From JBBPZA01 sp963728925 (GTDB lineage Bacteria > Actinomycetota > Thermoleophilia > Solirubrobacterales > Solirubrobacteraceae), in NCBI GenBank assembly GCA_963728925.1, contig CAVSMB010000004.1, forward strand, positions 62,001 to 126,000: 64,000 bases of DNA. The letters run 5' to 3'. Of the stretch, positions 48,546 through 56,741 are shown piece by piece (position 1 is the first letter of the stretch; every line of letters starts with the position of its first letter). Below the pieces are notes generated by a model, which made no database searches, had not been told where the DNA came from, and saw only the letters and a program-made list of their open reading frames with translations. The translations under genes and the position numbers were made by a program.

Positions 48546-49532
48546 ATGATCGACGACCGCCCCGTCCTCTGCGCGCCCGACTCCTTCAAGGGCACCTTCC
48601 GCGCCGCCGAAGTGGCGGGCGCGATGGTGCGCGGGGCCCAGGCCGCGGGGCGAAAGGGCGAGCCGCTGCCCGTCGCCGACGGCGGCGAGGGGACGATGGA
48701 GGCGCTGCTGCTCGCCCTGGGCGGCGAGACCGCCGCCGCCGAGGTCTCGGACCCGCTCGGCCGCCCCGTTCGCGCGGCCTTCGCGCTGCTCGACGACGGC
48801 GTCACCGCGGTGGTCGAGATGGCCCAGGCGTCCGGGCTCACGCTGGTCGCGGAGGAGGAGCGCGACGCCGAGGCGGCGAGCACGGCGGGTACCGGCGAGC
48901 TCATCCTCGCGGCGCTCGAGGCCGGCGCCGGCGAGGTCGTCGTCGCCGTCGGCGGCAGCGCGACGACCGACGGAGGTTCGGGAGCGGTCGAGGCCGTCGA
49001 GGCGGGCGGGGGACTGGGCGGCGCGCGGCTGGTGGTGGTGTGCGACGTGCGCACGCCGTTCGAACGCGCCGCCAAGGTCTTCGGCCCGCAGAAGGGCGCC
49101 GACGCGGCCGCCGTCCGGCGCCTCACTGCGCGCTTGGTGGAGCTCGCGCAGCGGCTTCCGCGCGATCCCCGCGGCGTGCCGATGAGCGGTTGCGCGGGCG
49201 GGCTCTCGGGCGGGCTGTGGGCGGCCTTCGGGGCGACCCTCGTGCCCGGAGCCGGCTTCGTGCTCGACGCCCTGCGCTTCGACGAGCGCATGCGCGGCGC
49301 GCACTTCGTCCTGACCGGCGAAGGGAAGATCGACGCGCAGACCGTCGAGGGCAAGATTGCCGGCGAGGTGGCCGTGCGCTGCCGCCAGGCCGGGGTGCCC
49401 TGCCACGCGATCGTCGGCGCCAACGACCTCGACGCCTTCGGGCAGCGGCTGCTCGACATCGAGCTGATCGAGGAGGCCTCGACGCTCGCGGAGATCGAAG
49501 CGGCGGCGGAGAGGATCGCGGCGGTGGAGTGA
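48546..49532 (+). CDS. Glycerate kinase (GlxK/GarK family)
   Basis: A 328-aa protein. LCAPDSFKGTFRAAEVAGAM at the start, PLPVADGGEGTMEALLLALG, VVVAVGGSATTDGGSGAVEA and PMSGCAGGLSGGLWAAFGAT are family motifs, and FVLTGEGKIDAQTVEGKIAG ends the core. It phosphorylates D-glycerate, generally to 2-phosphoglycerate in this family. Divergent from the LigD-type gene with a gap of 10 bp and no obvious -10 element. Upstream of GpsA-like and GpgS/GpgP genes, hinting at shared glycerate/3-phosphoglycerate metabolism. Confidence 0.92.
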   Translation: MIDDRPVLCAPDSFKGTFRAAEVAGAMVRGAQAAGRKGEPLPVADGGEGTMEALLLALGGETAAAEVSDPLGRPVRAAFALLDDGVTAVVEMAQASGLTLVAEEERDAEAASTAGTGELILAALEAGAGEVVVAVGGSATTDGGSGAVEAVEAGGGLGGARLVVVCDVRTPFERAAKVFGPQKGADAAAVRRLTARLVELAQRLPRDPRGVPMSGCAGGLSGGLWAAFGATLVPGAGFVLDALRFDERMRGAHFVLTGEGKIDAQTVEGKIAGEVAVRCRQAGVPCHAIVGANDLDAFGQRLLDIELIEEASTLAEIEAAAERIAAVE

Positions 49533-49603
49533 CGCCGGCGCTCGGCCGGCCGCGCTTGCGGGCTCGCGTGAAGTGACGCCGGCGCGCAGCGGGCCCCGCC
49601 CAC

Positions 49604-49609
49604 TAGGCT
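49604..49609 (+). promoter_or_regulatory. -10 element TAGGCT of the glycerol-3-phosphate dehydrogenase gene
   Basis: TAGGCT ends 9 nt before GTG 49619 with no SD between; one of the leaderless set. Confidence 0.45.
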
Positions 49610-49618
49610 GCGCGCGCT

Positions 49619-50698
49619 GTGCCGGAGCGCTTCCATCTCCCCGAGCCGGGCCGCCGCCGAGCCGTGGTCGTCGGCGCGGGCTCGTTCGGGACCGCAGTCG
49701 GCGTGCTCCTCGCCCGCGGCGGCATGCGGACGACGCTGCAGGCGCGCACCGAGGAGCAGGCCCGCACGCTCGACGACGCGCGCGAGAACCGCGAGTACCT
49801 TCCGGGGGTCGCCTTCCCCCGCGAGCTTCGGGTCGAGACCGTCGAGGCCGGGCTCGCCCGCGCCGACCTCGTCTTCCTCGGCGTGCCCTCGCGCGGCCTG
49901 GACGAGGTGATCGCCGGCCTGGAGACTGCCGGGCTGCCGCCGCGCGCGGCGATCGTCTCGCTGGCCAAGGGGCTCGTGCCGCCCGTGGGCATCGCGCCGA
50001 CGGTGATGCTTCGCGGCCGCTACGTCGACCATCGCGTCGCGTGCGTCGGCGGGCCGGCCCACGCGCAGGAGATGGTCAGCGCGGGCGCCGGGCTCGTCGC
50101 CGCCTCCACGAGCGAGCGCCTCGCTCGCACGATCGCCGACGTGTTCGAGCGTGCAGGCGTCGTGTGCGAGGTGTCCAACGATCCCGTCGGGGTCGAGCTC
50201 GCCGGTGTCGCCAAGAACGCCGCCGCGCTCGCCTCGGGCGCCACCGAGGGCCAGGGCCTCAACGCCGCGGGCGCCGCCGCCGGCCACATCTTCGCCGAGG
50301 TGTGGCGCTTCGCCGACTCCCTCGGCGCCCGCCCGGAGTCGCTCATCGGGCTCGCCGGCACGGGTGACCTCGTCGCCACTGCGCTGGCCCCGCAGAGCCG
50401 CAACCGCCGCGCGGGCGCGCTCCTGGCCGCCGGCGTTCCCACCGCGGAGATCCCGGCCCGCATCGGCCAGGCCGTCGAGGCGCTGGAGTCGGTCCCGCTC
50501 CTCGCCCACGCCTTCGATCGCGCAGGAATCGAGGCGCCGGTCACCGCCGCGCTGGCACGCCTGATCTCGGGCGAGCTGCCGCTCGACGAGTGGGTCGCGC
50601 TCGTCCGCACCACGGTCCCCCCGCCGGCGCGCTGGCGCGGCGGCGGAGGGTTCTGGCGGCGGCTGTGGGCGCGCCTGCGCGGGCGGCGCGCCGCCTAG
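49619..50698 (+). CDS. gpsA: NAD(P)-dependent glycerol-3-phosphate dehydrogenase
   Basis: A 359-aa protein. Rossmann motif AVVVGAGSFGTAVGVLLARG at the N-terminus, ENREYLPGVAFPRELRVET, VSLAKGLVPPVGIAPTVMLR, CVGGPAHAQEMVSAGAGLVA, and the catalytic lysine in VELAGVAKNAAALASGATEG, then LIGLAGTGDLVATALAPQSR. It makes sn-glycerol-3-phosphate for lipids. The C-terminal 25 residues are Arg/Trp/Gly-rich (RWRGGGGFWRRLWARLRGRR), longer than usual and possibly membrane-associating. Its TAG stop overlaps the stop of the convergent phosphatase gene. Confidence 0.9.
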   Translation: MPERFHLPEPGRRRAVVVGAGSFGTAVGVLLARGGMRTTLQARTEEQARTLDDARENREYLPGVAFPRELRVETVEAGLARADLVFLGVPSRGLDEVIAGLETAGLPPRAAIVSLAKGLVPPVGIAPTVMLRGRYVDHRVACVGGPAHAQEMVSAGAGLVAASTSERLARTIADVFERAGVVCEVSNDPVGVELAGVAKNAAALASGATEGQGLNAAGAAAGHIFAEVWRFADSLGARPESLIGLAGTGDLVATALAPQSRNRRAGALLAAGVPTAEIPARIGQAVEALESVPLLAHAFDRAGIEAPVTAALARLISGELPLDEWVALVRTTVPPPARWRGGGGFWRRLWARLRGRRAA

Positions 50699-50706
50699 CG
50701 CCGCCC
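50681..50706. terminator. Bidirectional hairpin across overlapping stop codons
   Basis: GGGCGGCGC (50681-50689) and GCGCCGCCC (50698-50706) form a perfect 9-bp stem with an 8-nt loop containing the overlapping TAG stops of gpsA and the GpgP-like gene. Second case in the window of a terminator built over two convergent stops. Confidence 0.5.
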
Positions 50707-51513
50707 CGCCAGCGTCGTGACCACCGCCTCGTAGACCCCCTCCCCGTGGGACGCCTCGGCGACGCGCACGTTCGGGTGCGCGGCGATGGCGTCGCGCAGG
50801 GTCGGGTCGCGCTCCAGGGCGTTGGCGACCAGCCAGAAGGTCCCCACTGCGCCCGCCGCGCCCATGTCCTCGCGCGAGTCCCCGACCGCGATGCACTCGT
50901 CGCGCTCGTAGCCGCGCGCCTGCATGTGGCGCGCGACGGCACGGGCCTTGGAGGCCGCGGCCGGGACGAGGTGGTAGGCCCGCGTCTGGTCGAGGCCGGT
51001 GAGGTACTCGCGCCCCGCGACGTTGCCGTTGTCGACCAGGCGCAGGTGCCCGAGGTCGTGCTCGGCGAGCAGCCCGTCGGCCTCCATGGCGTCGACGAGC
51101 CCGCGGAAGAGGTGGGAGACCTCACGGTCGACGTGCCAGGGGGCGTGGTACTCCAGGCGCCCGGCGTAACGGTCGAGCAGCAGCCCCGGCGCGCCCGACG
51201 CGGTGATCTGCTCGAAGATCGTCGCCTGGTCGGTCGGCAGCAGGTCTCCGGTCAGCCACTCGAGCTCGCCGTCGAGCACGAGCCCGGCTCCCGCCTCGAA
51301 GATGTAGGAGCGCTGGCCGATGAGGCGTGCGTCCTCGAAGACCTGGGCGCGCCGGCGCCCGGAGTAGAGCACGACCTCAGCCTCGGCGCGGTCGCACGCC
51401 TCCAGGGCACGCACGCCGAGCGGCGTGAAGCGCCCCTCGCCGTCGTGGACGAGCGAGGCGCCCCGTCCCAGCAGGGTGCCGTCGAGGTCGCAGTAGACGG
51501 CGCGCAGGCTCAC
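50695..51513 (-). CDS. HAD-type glucosyl-/mannosyl-3-phosphoglycerate phosphatase
   Basis: A 272-aa HAD IIB protein. Nucleophile motif YCDLDGTLLGRG (D9, D11), then VVLYSGRRRAQVFEDARLIG, IFEAGAGLVLDGELEWLTGD, a type-2B cap, and ECIAVGDSREDMGAAGAVG as motif IV. GTG 51513 GTGA-overlaps the GpgS-like gene, so synthase and phosphatase are coupled. Expected reaction is removal of phosphate from glucosyl-3-phosphoglycerate to give glucosylglycerate. The assignment depends on that partner; by sequence it is a Cof/MPGP-like phosphatase. Confidence 0.8.
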   Translation of the reverse strand: MSLRAVYCDLDGTLLGRGASLVHDGEGRFTPLGVRALEACDRAEAEVVLYSGRRRAQVFEDARLIGQRSYIFEAGAGLVLDGELEWLTGDLLPTDQATIFEQITASGAPGLLLDRYAGRLEYHAPWHVDREVSHLFRGLVDAMEADGLLAEHDLGHLRLVDNGNVAGREYLTGLDQTRAYHLVPAAASKARAVARHMQARGYERDECIAVGDSREDMGAAGAVGTFWLVANALERDPTLRDAIAAHPNVRVAEASHGEGVYEAVVTTLAGRR

Positions 51514-52391
51514 GCCGCCGCGCGCACGGAAGCCATGGGCGGCCGCTCGACGAGGTCCAGCTCGGGCCGCTCCCCCGCGAGCCGGCCTTCGGCGTCGAGG
51601 CGGCTCGCGACCGCCTCGAGCACCTCGCGGGCCATGGGACGCAGGGCGGCGAGGGTCTGGTGGCGATTCTGGCGGACGTCGAGGTCGACCTGGGCGAGCG
51701 CGTCGAGGCCCACCACCCGGTAGACGTCGAGCAGCATCTGCGTCTCGATCGCGTAGCCGGTCGCGAAGGGGATCCGCGCCAGCAGCTCGCGCCGCGCGGC
51801 GAACTCACCGGCCAGGGGCTGGCGCACCTCTGCGAGCTCGGGCCAGAAGAGGGCGAGCGCGGGTCGCGCGGTCAGCTCGGTCACGCGGCCGCCGCCGTCG
51901 GGCAGCGTGACCTCGCCGAGCCGGAAGGGGCGGCGGTAGAAGGCCTTGACGAAGTGCACCGTCGGGTCGCTGAGCAACGGGCCGAGCAGGCCGCAGGCGA
52001 AGTGGGGGCCGAAGGCCTCCGAGTCCGCATCGAGGTAGCAGACGACGTCGCCGCGCAACACCGACAGCGCCCGCCACATGGCGTCGCCCTTGCCGCGCGG
52101 GGCGCCGAACTCGCGCACCAGCGCCGCCTCCTGGTGAACCTCGGCGCCCGCCCGCTCGGCCAGCGCGGCGGTCCCGTCCCGCGAGGCCGCGTCGACGACC
52201 ACGACGTGGTCGATCACGCCCCTCTCGCGCAGGCGAACGAGGTCGCGCACGATCGGCTCGATCGTGGCGGCGACCTCCTTGGCCGGAAGGCACACCGACA
52301 CGCTCTCGCTGCGCCGCTCCGCGAGCAGCCCGGGCGAGAACTCCGCGTGATGGTGGGTCCGGCGGCGCGCCCAGTCCTGCGCGACGGTCAT
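51510..52391 (-). CDS. gpgS: Glucosyl-3-phosphoglycerate synthase (GT81, GpgS-like)
   Basis: A 293-aa GT-A glycosyltransferase. VSVCLPAKEVAATIEPIVRD (nucleotide binding), DHVVVVDAASRDGTAALAER, GAPRGKGDAMWRALSVLRGD, the metal motif VVCYLDADSEAFGPHFACGL, VHFVKAFYRRPFRL, and FATGYAIETQMLLDVYRVVG are GpgS hallmarks. It joins NDP-glucose to 3-phosphoglycerate, the first step to glucosylglycerate (a compatible solute) or methylglucose lipopolysaccharide. ATG 52391 is supported by TACCCT 9 nt upstream. Coupled to the phosphatase gene. Confidence 0.9.
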   Translation of the reverse strand: MTVAQDWARRRTHHHAEFSPGLLAERRSESVSVCLPAKEVAATIEPIVRDLVRLRERGVIDHVVVVDAASRDGTAALAERAGAEVHQEAALVREFGAPRGKGDAMWRALSVLRGDVVCYLDADSEAFGPHFACGLLGPLLSDPTVHFVKAFYRRPFRLGEVTLPDGGGRVTELTARPALALFWPELAEVRQPLAGEFAARRELLARIPFATGYAIETQMLLDVYRVVGLDALAQVDLDVRQNRHQTLAALRPMAREVLEAVASRLDAEGRLAGERPELDLVERPPMASVRAAA

Positions 52392-52400
52392 CTGGGCGCG

Positions 52401-52406
52401 AGGGTA
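52401..52406 (-). promoter_or_regulatory. -10 element TACCCT of gpgS
   Basis: On the minus strand TACCCT (52406 to 52401) ends 9 nt before ATG 52391. It directly abuts the palindromic operator-like site at 52408. Confidence 0.45.
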
Positions 52407-52407
52407 G

Positions 52408-52478
52408 CGCACGCAGCGTGCGCGATCGGGACACGCGCGGCGACGGCCGGCGTTCCGGGGCGCCGCACGCAGCATGCG
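52408..52478. promoter_or_regulatory. Two copies of a 15-bp palindrome between divergent gpgS and helicase genes
   Basis: CGCACG-CAG-CGTGCG at 52408-52422 is a perfect inverted repeat. CGCACG-CAG-CATGCG at 52464-52478 differs by one base. Flanking bases are also alike (19 bp repeated with two changes). Centres are 56 bp apart, and the first touches the gpgS -10 element. This looks like a repressor or activator site pair. Confidence 0.45.
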
Positions 52479-52522
52479 GGATCTCGCCGCGCGCAGCGAC
52501 GGTCCCCGCCTCGGGGGCGCTC

Positions 52523-52528
52523 TAGCAT
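52523..52528 (+). promoter_or_regulatory. -10 element TAGCAT of the helicase gene
   Basis: TAGCAT ends 7 nt before GTG 52536, fixing the start well inside a longer open frame. Confidence 0.5.
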
Positions 52529-52535
52529 CAGCGCG

Positions 52536-54830
52536 GTGACCGTGACCCGCGACGTCGAGCCCTGGGAGGCGCTGCTCGACAAGGCCCGAGGGGACGGCCG
52601 GCTCGTCGCCGAGGCTCGCGGCCCGGCCCGCGAGGCCACCCTCGCCGACCTGCCCGCCGACCTGCATCCGGACGTTCTCGCCGCGCTGCGCCGGGCCGGC
52701 ATCGAGCGCCTTTACGACCATCAGCGCGAGGCGCTGGACGCCGCGACCGCCGGCCCGACGATCGTCACGACCGGGACGGCTTCCGGGAAATCGCTCTGCT
52801 TCAACCTCCCGACCCTCGACGTCCTGTGCTCGGACGCCAAGGCCCGCGCGCTCTACCTCTACCCCACCAAGGCGCTCGCCCAGGACCAGGCCCGCGCGCT
52901 CCACGCCCTCGGCCTCAAGCGCGTGCGCCCCGCGATCTACGACGGCGACACCCCGCGCTCCGAGCGCGGCGCCGTCCGCCGCCGCGCCAACGTCGTCCTC
53001 ACCAATCCCGACATGCTCCACGTCGGGATCCTCCCCAACCACCGCGCGTGGGCCGACCTCTTCGCGAACCTCGCCGTCGTCGTGGTCGACGAGGCCCACG
53101 TGTACCGCGGCGTCTTCGGCTCGCACGTGGCCAACGTGCTGCGGCGCCTGCGGCGCGTTGCCAACGGCTACGGGACCGAGCCGCGGATCCTCCTCGCCTC
53201 GGCGACGATCGCCAACCCGGTCGAGCTCGCCGAGCGGCTGACCGGGCTGGAGGAGATCGCGCTCGTCGACCGCGACGGCTCGCCCTGCGCCGTGCGCAAG
53301 ACGGCGATCTGGAACCCGCCGCTGCTCGACGAGGAGCTCGGCACGCGGCGCTCGGCGCTCGCCGAGGCGGCCGACCTGCTCGCCGACCTCGTGGCCGGCG
53401 GCGCGCGCACGATCTGCTTCATCAAGTCGCGCAAGGCCGTCGAGCTCATCGCCCGCACCGCGGCGGCGCGGCTGCGGGCCGACGGCGAGGCGGCGCTCGC
53501 CGACCGCATCGCGCCCTACCGCGGCGGCTACACGCCCGGGCAGCGCCGCGAGCTCGAGCGAGCCCTCGTCGAGGGCGACCTGCTCGGGGTCGTCGCCACC
53601 GACGCGCTCGAGCTCGGGATCGACATCGGCGCCCTGGACGCGGCGATCTGCGTGACCTTCCCGGGGACCGTCGCTTCGCTGCGCCAGATGTGGGGGCGCG
53701 CCGGGCGCCGGGGGCGCGGGCTGCAGGTCTACGTCGCCGGCGAGGACGCGCTGGACCAGTTCTTCTGCCGGCACCCCGACGAGTTCCTCGACCGGCCGGT
53801 CGAGGCGGCCATCCTCGACCACGAGAACGAACAGATCCACCTCGCGCACCTCCTCTGCGCGGCGCACGAGGGCCCGCTCTCAGAGGCCGATGCGCAGCCG
53901 CTCGGGCCGCGCTGGCGAGCCTACGCCGAGCGCCTCGTCGCCGCGGGAGAGCTGCGCGAGCGCGGCGGGCGCTTCTCGCTGCGCCGGCCCGAGGAGTACC
54001 CGGCCGCGCGCGTGTCGCTGCGCTCGGCGTCCTCCGAGACCTTCGCGGTGATCGACGCCGCCTCGGGCGAGGTCATCGGGACGCTGGAGGGCTCGCGCGC
54101 GTACAGCGCCGCCCACGACGGCGCGATCTACCTGCACATGGGGCGCAGCTACGAAGTGGAGCGGCTCGACCTCCACGAGCGCCGCGCGCTCGTGCGCGCC
54201 TTCGAGGGCAATTGGTACACGCAGCCGCGCCGCGAGACCGACACGTGGATCGAGGGCCTGCTGGACCGTCGCGAGGTGCTGGGCGTCACGCTGTCCTTCG
54301 GTCGCGTCAGCGTCACCGAGCAGGTGCTCGGCTACCAGCGCAAGGCGCTCTCCGACCACGAGACGATCGACTTCACCGCGCTCGACCTCCCCGCCTCCAC
54401 CTTCGAGACCCAGGCACTGTGGTATGAGCTGCCGCCGACGGTGACCGGGTCCTCGGTGCCGGTGGACGCGCTGCTCGGAGCGCTCCATGCGACCGAGCAC
54501 GCGCAGATCGCGGTGCTCCCGCTGCTCGCCATGTGCGACCGCTGGGACATCGGCGGCCTCTCGACCAACCTGCACCCCCAGACGAGCGGGCCGACGATCT
54601 TCATCTACGACGGGCACCCGGGCGGCGTGGGGATCACCCGCCAGGGCTTCCGCGAGTTCGGCGCGCTCGTCCAGGACGCGCAGCGTCTGATCGCCGAGTG
54701 CCCGTGCCGCTCGGGCTGCCCGTCGTGCGTGCAGTCGCCCAAGTGCGGCAACCTCAACGAGCCGCTCGCCAAGGGAGGCGCGCGCGAGCTGCTCGAGCGG
54801 ATGCTCGCCGCTCAGCGGCCCACGGCCTGA
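52536..54830 (+). CDS. DEAD/DEAH-box helicase with C-terminal Cys cluster (MrfA/YprA-like)
   Basis: A 764-aa superfamily 2 helicase. Q-motif region GIERLYDHQREALDAATAGP, Walker A TGTASGKSLCFNLP (~80-93), LYLYPTKALAQDQARALHAL, DEAH in VVVVDEAHVYRGVFG (~182), LLASATIANPVELAERLTG, and motif VI MWGRAGRRGRG. The C-terminal MZB/DUF1998 domain carries four cysteines (CPCRSGCPSCVQSPKCG, ~722-738) as a zinc site. MrfA-type helicases help excise interstrand crosslinks in Bacillus. Divergent from gpgS; the gene neighbours do not include MrfB. Confidence 0.9.
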   Translation: MTVTRDVEPWEALLDKARGDGRLVAEARGPAREATLADLPADLHPDVLAALRRAGIERLYDHQREALDAATAGPTIVTTGTASGKSLCFNLPTLDVLCSDAKARALYLYPTKALAQDQARALHALGLKRVRPAIYDGDTPRSERGAVRRRANVVLTNPDMLHVGILPNHRAWADLFANLAVVVVDEAHVYRGVFGSHVANVLRRLRRVANGYGTEPRILLASATIANPVELAERLTGLEEIALVDRDGSPCAVRKTAIWNPPLLDEELGTRRSALAEAADLLADLVAGGARTICFIKSRKAVELIARTAAARLRADGEAALADRIAPYRGGYTPGQRRELERALVEGDLLGVVATDALELGIDIGALDAAICVTFPGTVASLRQMWGRAGRRGRGLQVYVAGEDALDQFFCRHPDEFLDRPVEAAILDHENEQIHLAHLLCAAHEGPLSEADAQPLGPRWRAYAERLVAAGELRERGGRFSLRRPEEYPAARVSLRSASSETFAVIDAASGEVIGTLEGSRAYSAAHDGAIYLHMGRSYEVERLDLHERRALVRAFEGNWYTQPRRETDTWIEGLLDRREVLGVTLSFGRVSVTEQVLGYQRKALSDHETIDFTALDLPASTFETQALWYELPPTVTGSSVPVDALLGALHATEHAQIAVLPLLAMCDRWDIGGLSTNLHPQTSGPTIFIYDGHPGGVGITRQGFREFGALVQDAQRLIAECPCRSGCPSCVQSPKCGNLNEPLAKGGARELLERMLAAQRPTA

Positions 54831-54837
54831 CCGCCCG

Positions 54838-55806
54838 CTACGACGCGCGCCGGCGCAGCGCGATCCCGGTGAGGATCTCCCGGACGGTGCGGTCAGCGAC
54901 GAGCGCGGTGACGTCGCGTCCGCCGACGTTCTCGGGCAGGACCTCGACCACGTCGGCGCCGACGATCTGGAGCGAGGCCGCCAGCTCTTGGCAGGCCCAC
55001 AGCAGGTCGATCGGCGTCATGCCACCCGGCTCGGGAGTGCCCGTACCCGGCGCGAAGGCGGGGTCGAGAACATCGACGTCGACCGACAGGAACACGGGCC
55101 CCTCGCCGAGGGCGCGGACGGCGTCGGCGACGACGGGGCGGATGCCGCGGTCGCGGACGTCGTGCATGAAGTACGAGACGATGCCGCGCTCGCGCTGCCA
55201 GCTCCACACGTCCTCCCCCGGCGAGTAGCCGCGCAGCCCGATCTGCACGTAGCGGGCCGGGTCGACGTGCCCGGCCTCCACGAGCCGGAACATCGGCGTC
55301 CCGTGCGAGAGCGTCGCGCCGAAGACCTCGCGCCAGGTGTCGGAGTGGGTGTCGAAGTGCGCGAGCCCGACCGGGCCGTGCACGGCGGCGCACGCGCGGA
55401 TCTCGGGCTCGGCGATCGAGTGGTCGCCGCCCAGCACGATCGGGATCGCGCCCGCGGCGAGCACGGCCCCGACCGTCTCCTCGATCGCCCGGTGCGAGCG
55501 CACCGGCTCGGCGGGGACCACCGGCGCGTCGCCGAAGTCGACGACGCGCAGCGCGTCGCGCAGCGCATCGACCCTCGCCTCGAGGTGCGGCCCGGGAGGG
55601 CAGCTCGCGGCGCGGATCGCCCGCGGGCCGAAGCGGGCGCCGGGCCGGTCGGAGACCAGGTCGTCGGTCGGGGCGCCCACGATGGCGGCGTCGGCGCCCA
55701 CGAGCTCCGCGGGATCCTCGGTGTAGGGCAGCCCCGCGTAGGTCAGCAGCCCCGCGTAGTCGGGCTTCTCGCCGTACTGCGCCCAGCGGTCCAGGGGATC
55801 GATCAC
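54838..55806 (-). CDS. Ureohydrolase, agmatinase/guanidinobutyrase-like
   Basis: A 322-aa arginase-fold protein. Mn-binding motifs: PIVLGGDHSIAEPEIRACAA, LAHFDTHSDTWREVFGATLS (usual DAHxD appears as DTHSD) and FLSVDVDVLDPAFAPGTGTP. DLVSDRPGARFGPRAIRAAS is the substrate-loop region. Agmatinases, guanidinobutyrases and proclavaminate amidinohydrolases share these motifs, so substrate is open. GTG 55806 is chosen over GTG 55818 because TAGGGT lies 10 nt upstream of it. Convergent with the helicase gene, 7 bp apart. Confidence 0.88.
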   Translation of the reverse strand: MIDPLDRWAQYGEKPDYAGLLTYAGLPYTEDPAELVGADAAIVGAPTDDLVSDRPGARFGPRAIRAASCPPGPHLEARVDALRDALRVVDFGDAPVVPAEPVRSHRAIEETVGAVLAAGAIPIVLGGDHSIAEPEIRACAAVHGPVGLAHFDTHSDTWREVFGATLSHGTPMFRLVEAGHVDPARYVQIGLRGYSPGEDVWSWQRERGIVSYFMHDVRDRGIRPVVADAVRALGEGPVFLSVDVDVLDPAFAPGTGTPEPGGMTPIDLLWACQELAASLQIVGADVVEVLPENVGGRDVTALVADRTVREILTGIALRRRAS

Positions 55807-55816
55807 CGCGGCACCC

Positions 55817-55822
55817 ACCCTA
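55817..55822 (-). promoter_or_regulatory. -10 element TAGGGT deciding the ureohydrolase start
   Basis: On the minus strand TAGGGT (55822 to 55817) lies 10 nt before GTG 55806 and overlaps the alternative GTG at 55818, which therefore cannot be used in a transcript starting here. Confidence 0.4.
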
Positions 55823-55841
55823 CCCGCGGCTTGTCCGAGGG

Positions 55842-56573
55842 CTAGAGCGCGTCGCTCTTCGCCACGCCGCCGCGGCGCCAGTACACGTACTGTGTGTCGA
55901 CGCTCGAGCCCTCGGGCGTCACGTCGGGGCTGTGGACGATGGCCAGCGAGCCGGCCTCGACGTCGGCGCCCGCGTCGAGCACCTGCGTGCCGGTCCGCGT
56001 GACCTTGCGGACCTCGTACGGGGCTGTCGGGCCGGTGCCGACGCGCGTGATGTAGGCGAAGTCACCACGCCGCGAGGCGAGCACGAGCCTGGCGACGCCG
56101 CCCGGGCCGGGATCCAGCTCGTGCACGAGCCGGCCGGTGCGCAGGGAGCCGACGCGGATCCGGCGGCTGCACGGCGTCGGGCCGCTGGGCGGCTGCGCGG
56201 GGCAGTTGTCGACCGCGTAGGCGAAGTAGGGGCCGTTCACCGCGATCGCCCCGATGGAGCGCAGGGCAGGCGAGCGGAAGTCGGGGTCGTCGCAGCCCGG
56301 GCCGCACTGCAGGCTCTGCGAGATCCCGAAGCTCGTGACCCGGCCGTTGCGGAACGAGCAGGCCGACACGCGCTGCTGGGCGACGATGTCGGAGATGAAG
56401 CGGCGCCCGCCGGTCAGGATCATCCCCTGCTCGGCGACGACAAGCGGCCCGCCGCGCGACTGGCTGAAGGAGCCGGGGACGCAGCGCGTGGTTGCGGCCG
56501 AGGCGGGGGATGCGGCGAGAGCGGCGGCGGCGAGGACGGCGCCGGCGAGGAGGATCGTGCGAAGACGGGTCAT
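55842..56573 (-). CDS. Secreted protein of unknown function, cysteine-rich beta-propeller-like
   Basis: A 243-aa protein. A Sec signal peptide is visible (MTRLRTILLAGAVLAAAALA, cleavage after ASA near residue 27). The mature part has several cysteines (TTRCVPGSF, CSFRNGRV, LQCGPGCDDPDF, VDNCPAQPPSGPTPCSRR) suited to disulfides. Repeated short strands such as IGAIAVNGPYFAYAVDN and GGVARLVLASRRGDFAYITR resemble propeller blades. It ends DTQYVYWRRGGVAKSDAL. No family recognised. Divergent from the M23 peptidase gene. Confidence 0.7.
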   Translation of the reverse strand: MTRLRTILLAGAVLAAAALAASPASAATTRCVPGSFSQSRGGPLVVAEQGMILTGGRRFISDIVAQQRVSACSFRNGRVTSFGISQSLQCGPGCDDPDFRSPALRSIGAIAVNGPYFAYAVDNCPAQPPSGPTPCSRRIRVGSLRTGRLVHELDPGPGGVARLVLASRRGDFAYITRVGTGPTAPYEVRKVTRTGTQVLDAGADVEAGSLAIVHSPDVTPEGSSVDTQYVYWRRGGVAKSDAL

Positions 56574-56602
56574 GCCACTGCAACACGCACGCGGCCGGGG
56601 AA

Positions 56603-56656
56603 GTCGCGCCGGGCCGATCGCGCGGGCTCCCGCCGGTCGCGCCGGGCCGATCGCGC
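56603..56656. repeat. 21-bp direct repeat in the divergent intergenic region
   Basis: The 21-bp sequence beginning GTCGCGCCGGGCCGATCGCG occurs at 56603-56623 and 56636-56656, identical, with a 33-bp period. It contains the palindrome CGATCG. The region is the 168-bp gap between the secreted protein (minus) and the M23 gene (plus), so a regulatory role is possible. Confidence 0.6.
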
Positions 56657-56741
56657 AGCCCTGCGGCAGCTTTCTTGCGCCGAAGCTGCGCAACCAGTGC
56701 GGGGTGGGCGCGGTTGGAGGGGCAGGCCCGAACGTGCCCCC

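Noticed and set aside
56603..56656. Mini CRISPR or insertion-sequence ends
   Set aside because: Only two direct (not inverted) copies with a 12-bp gap, no transposase and no cas genes.
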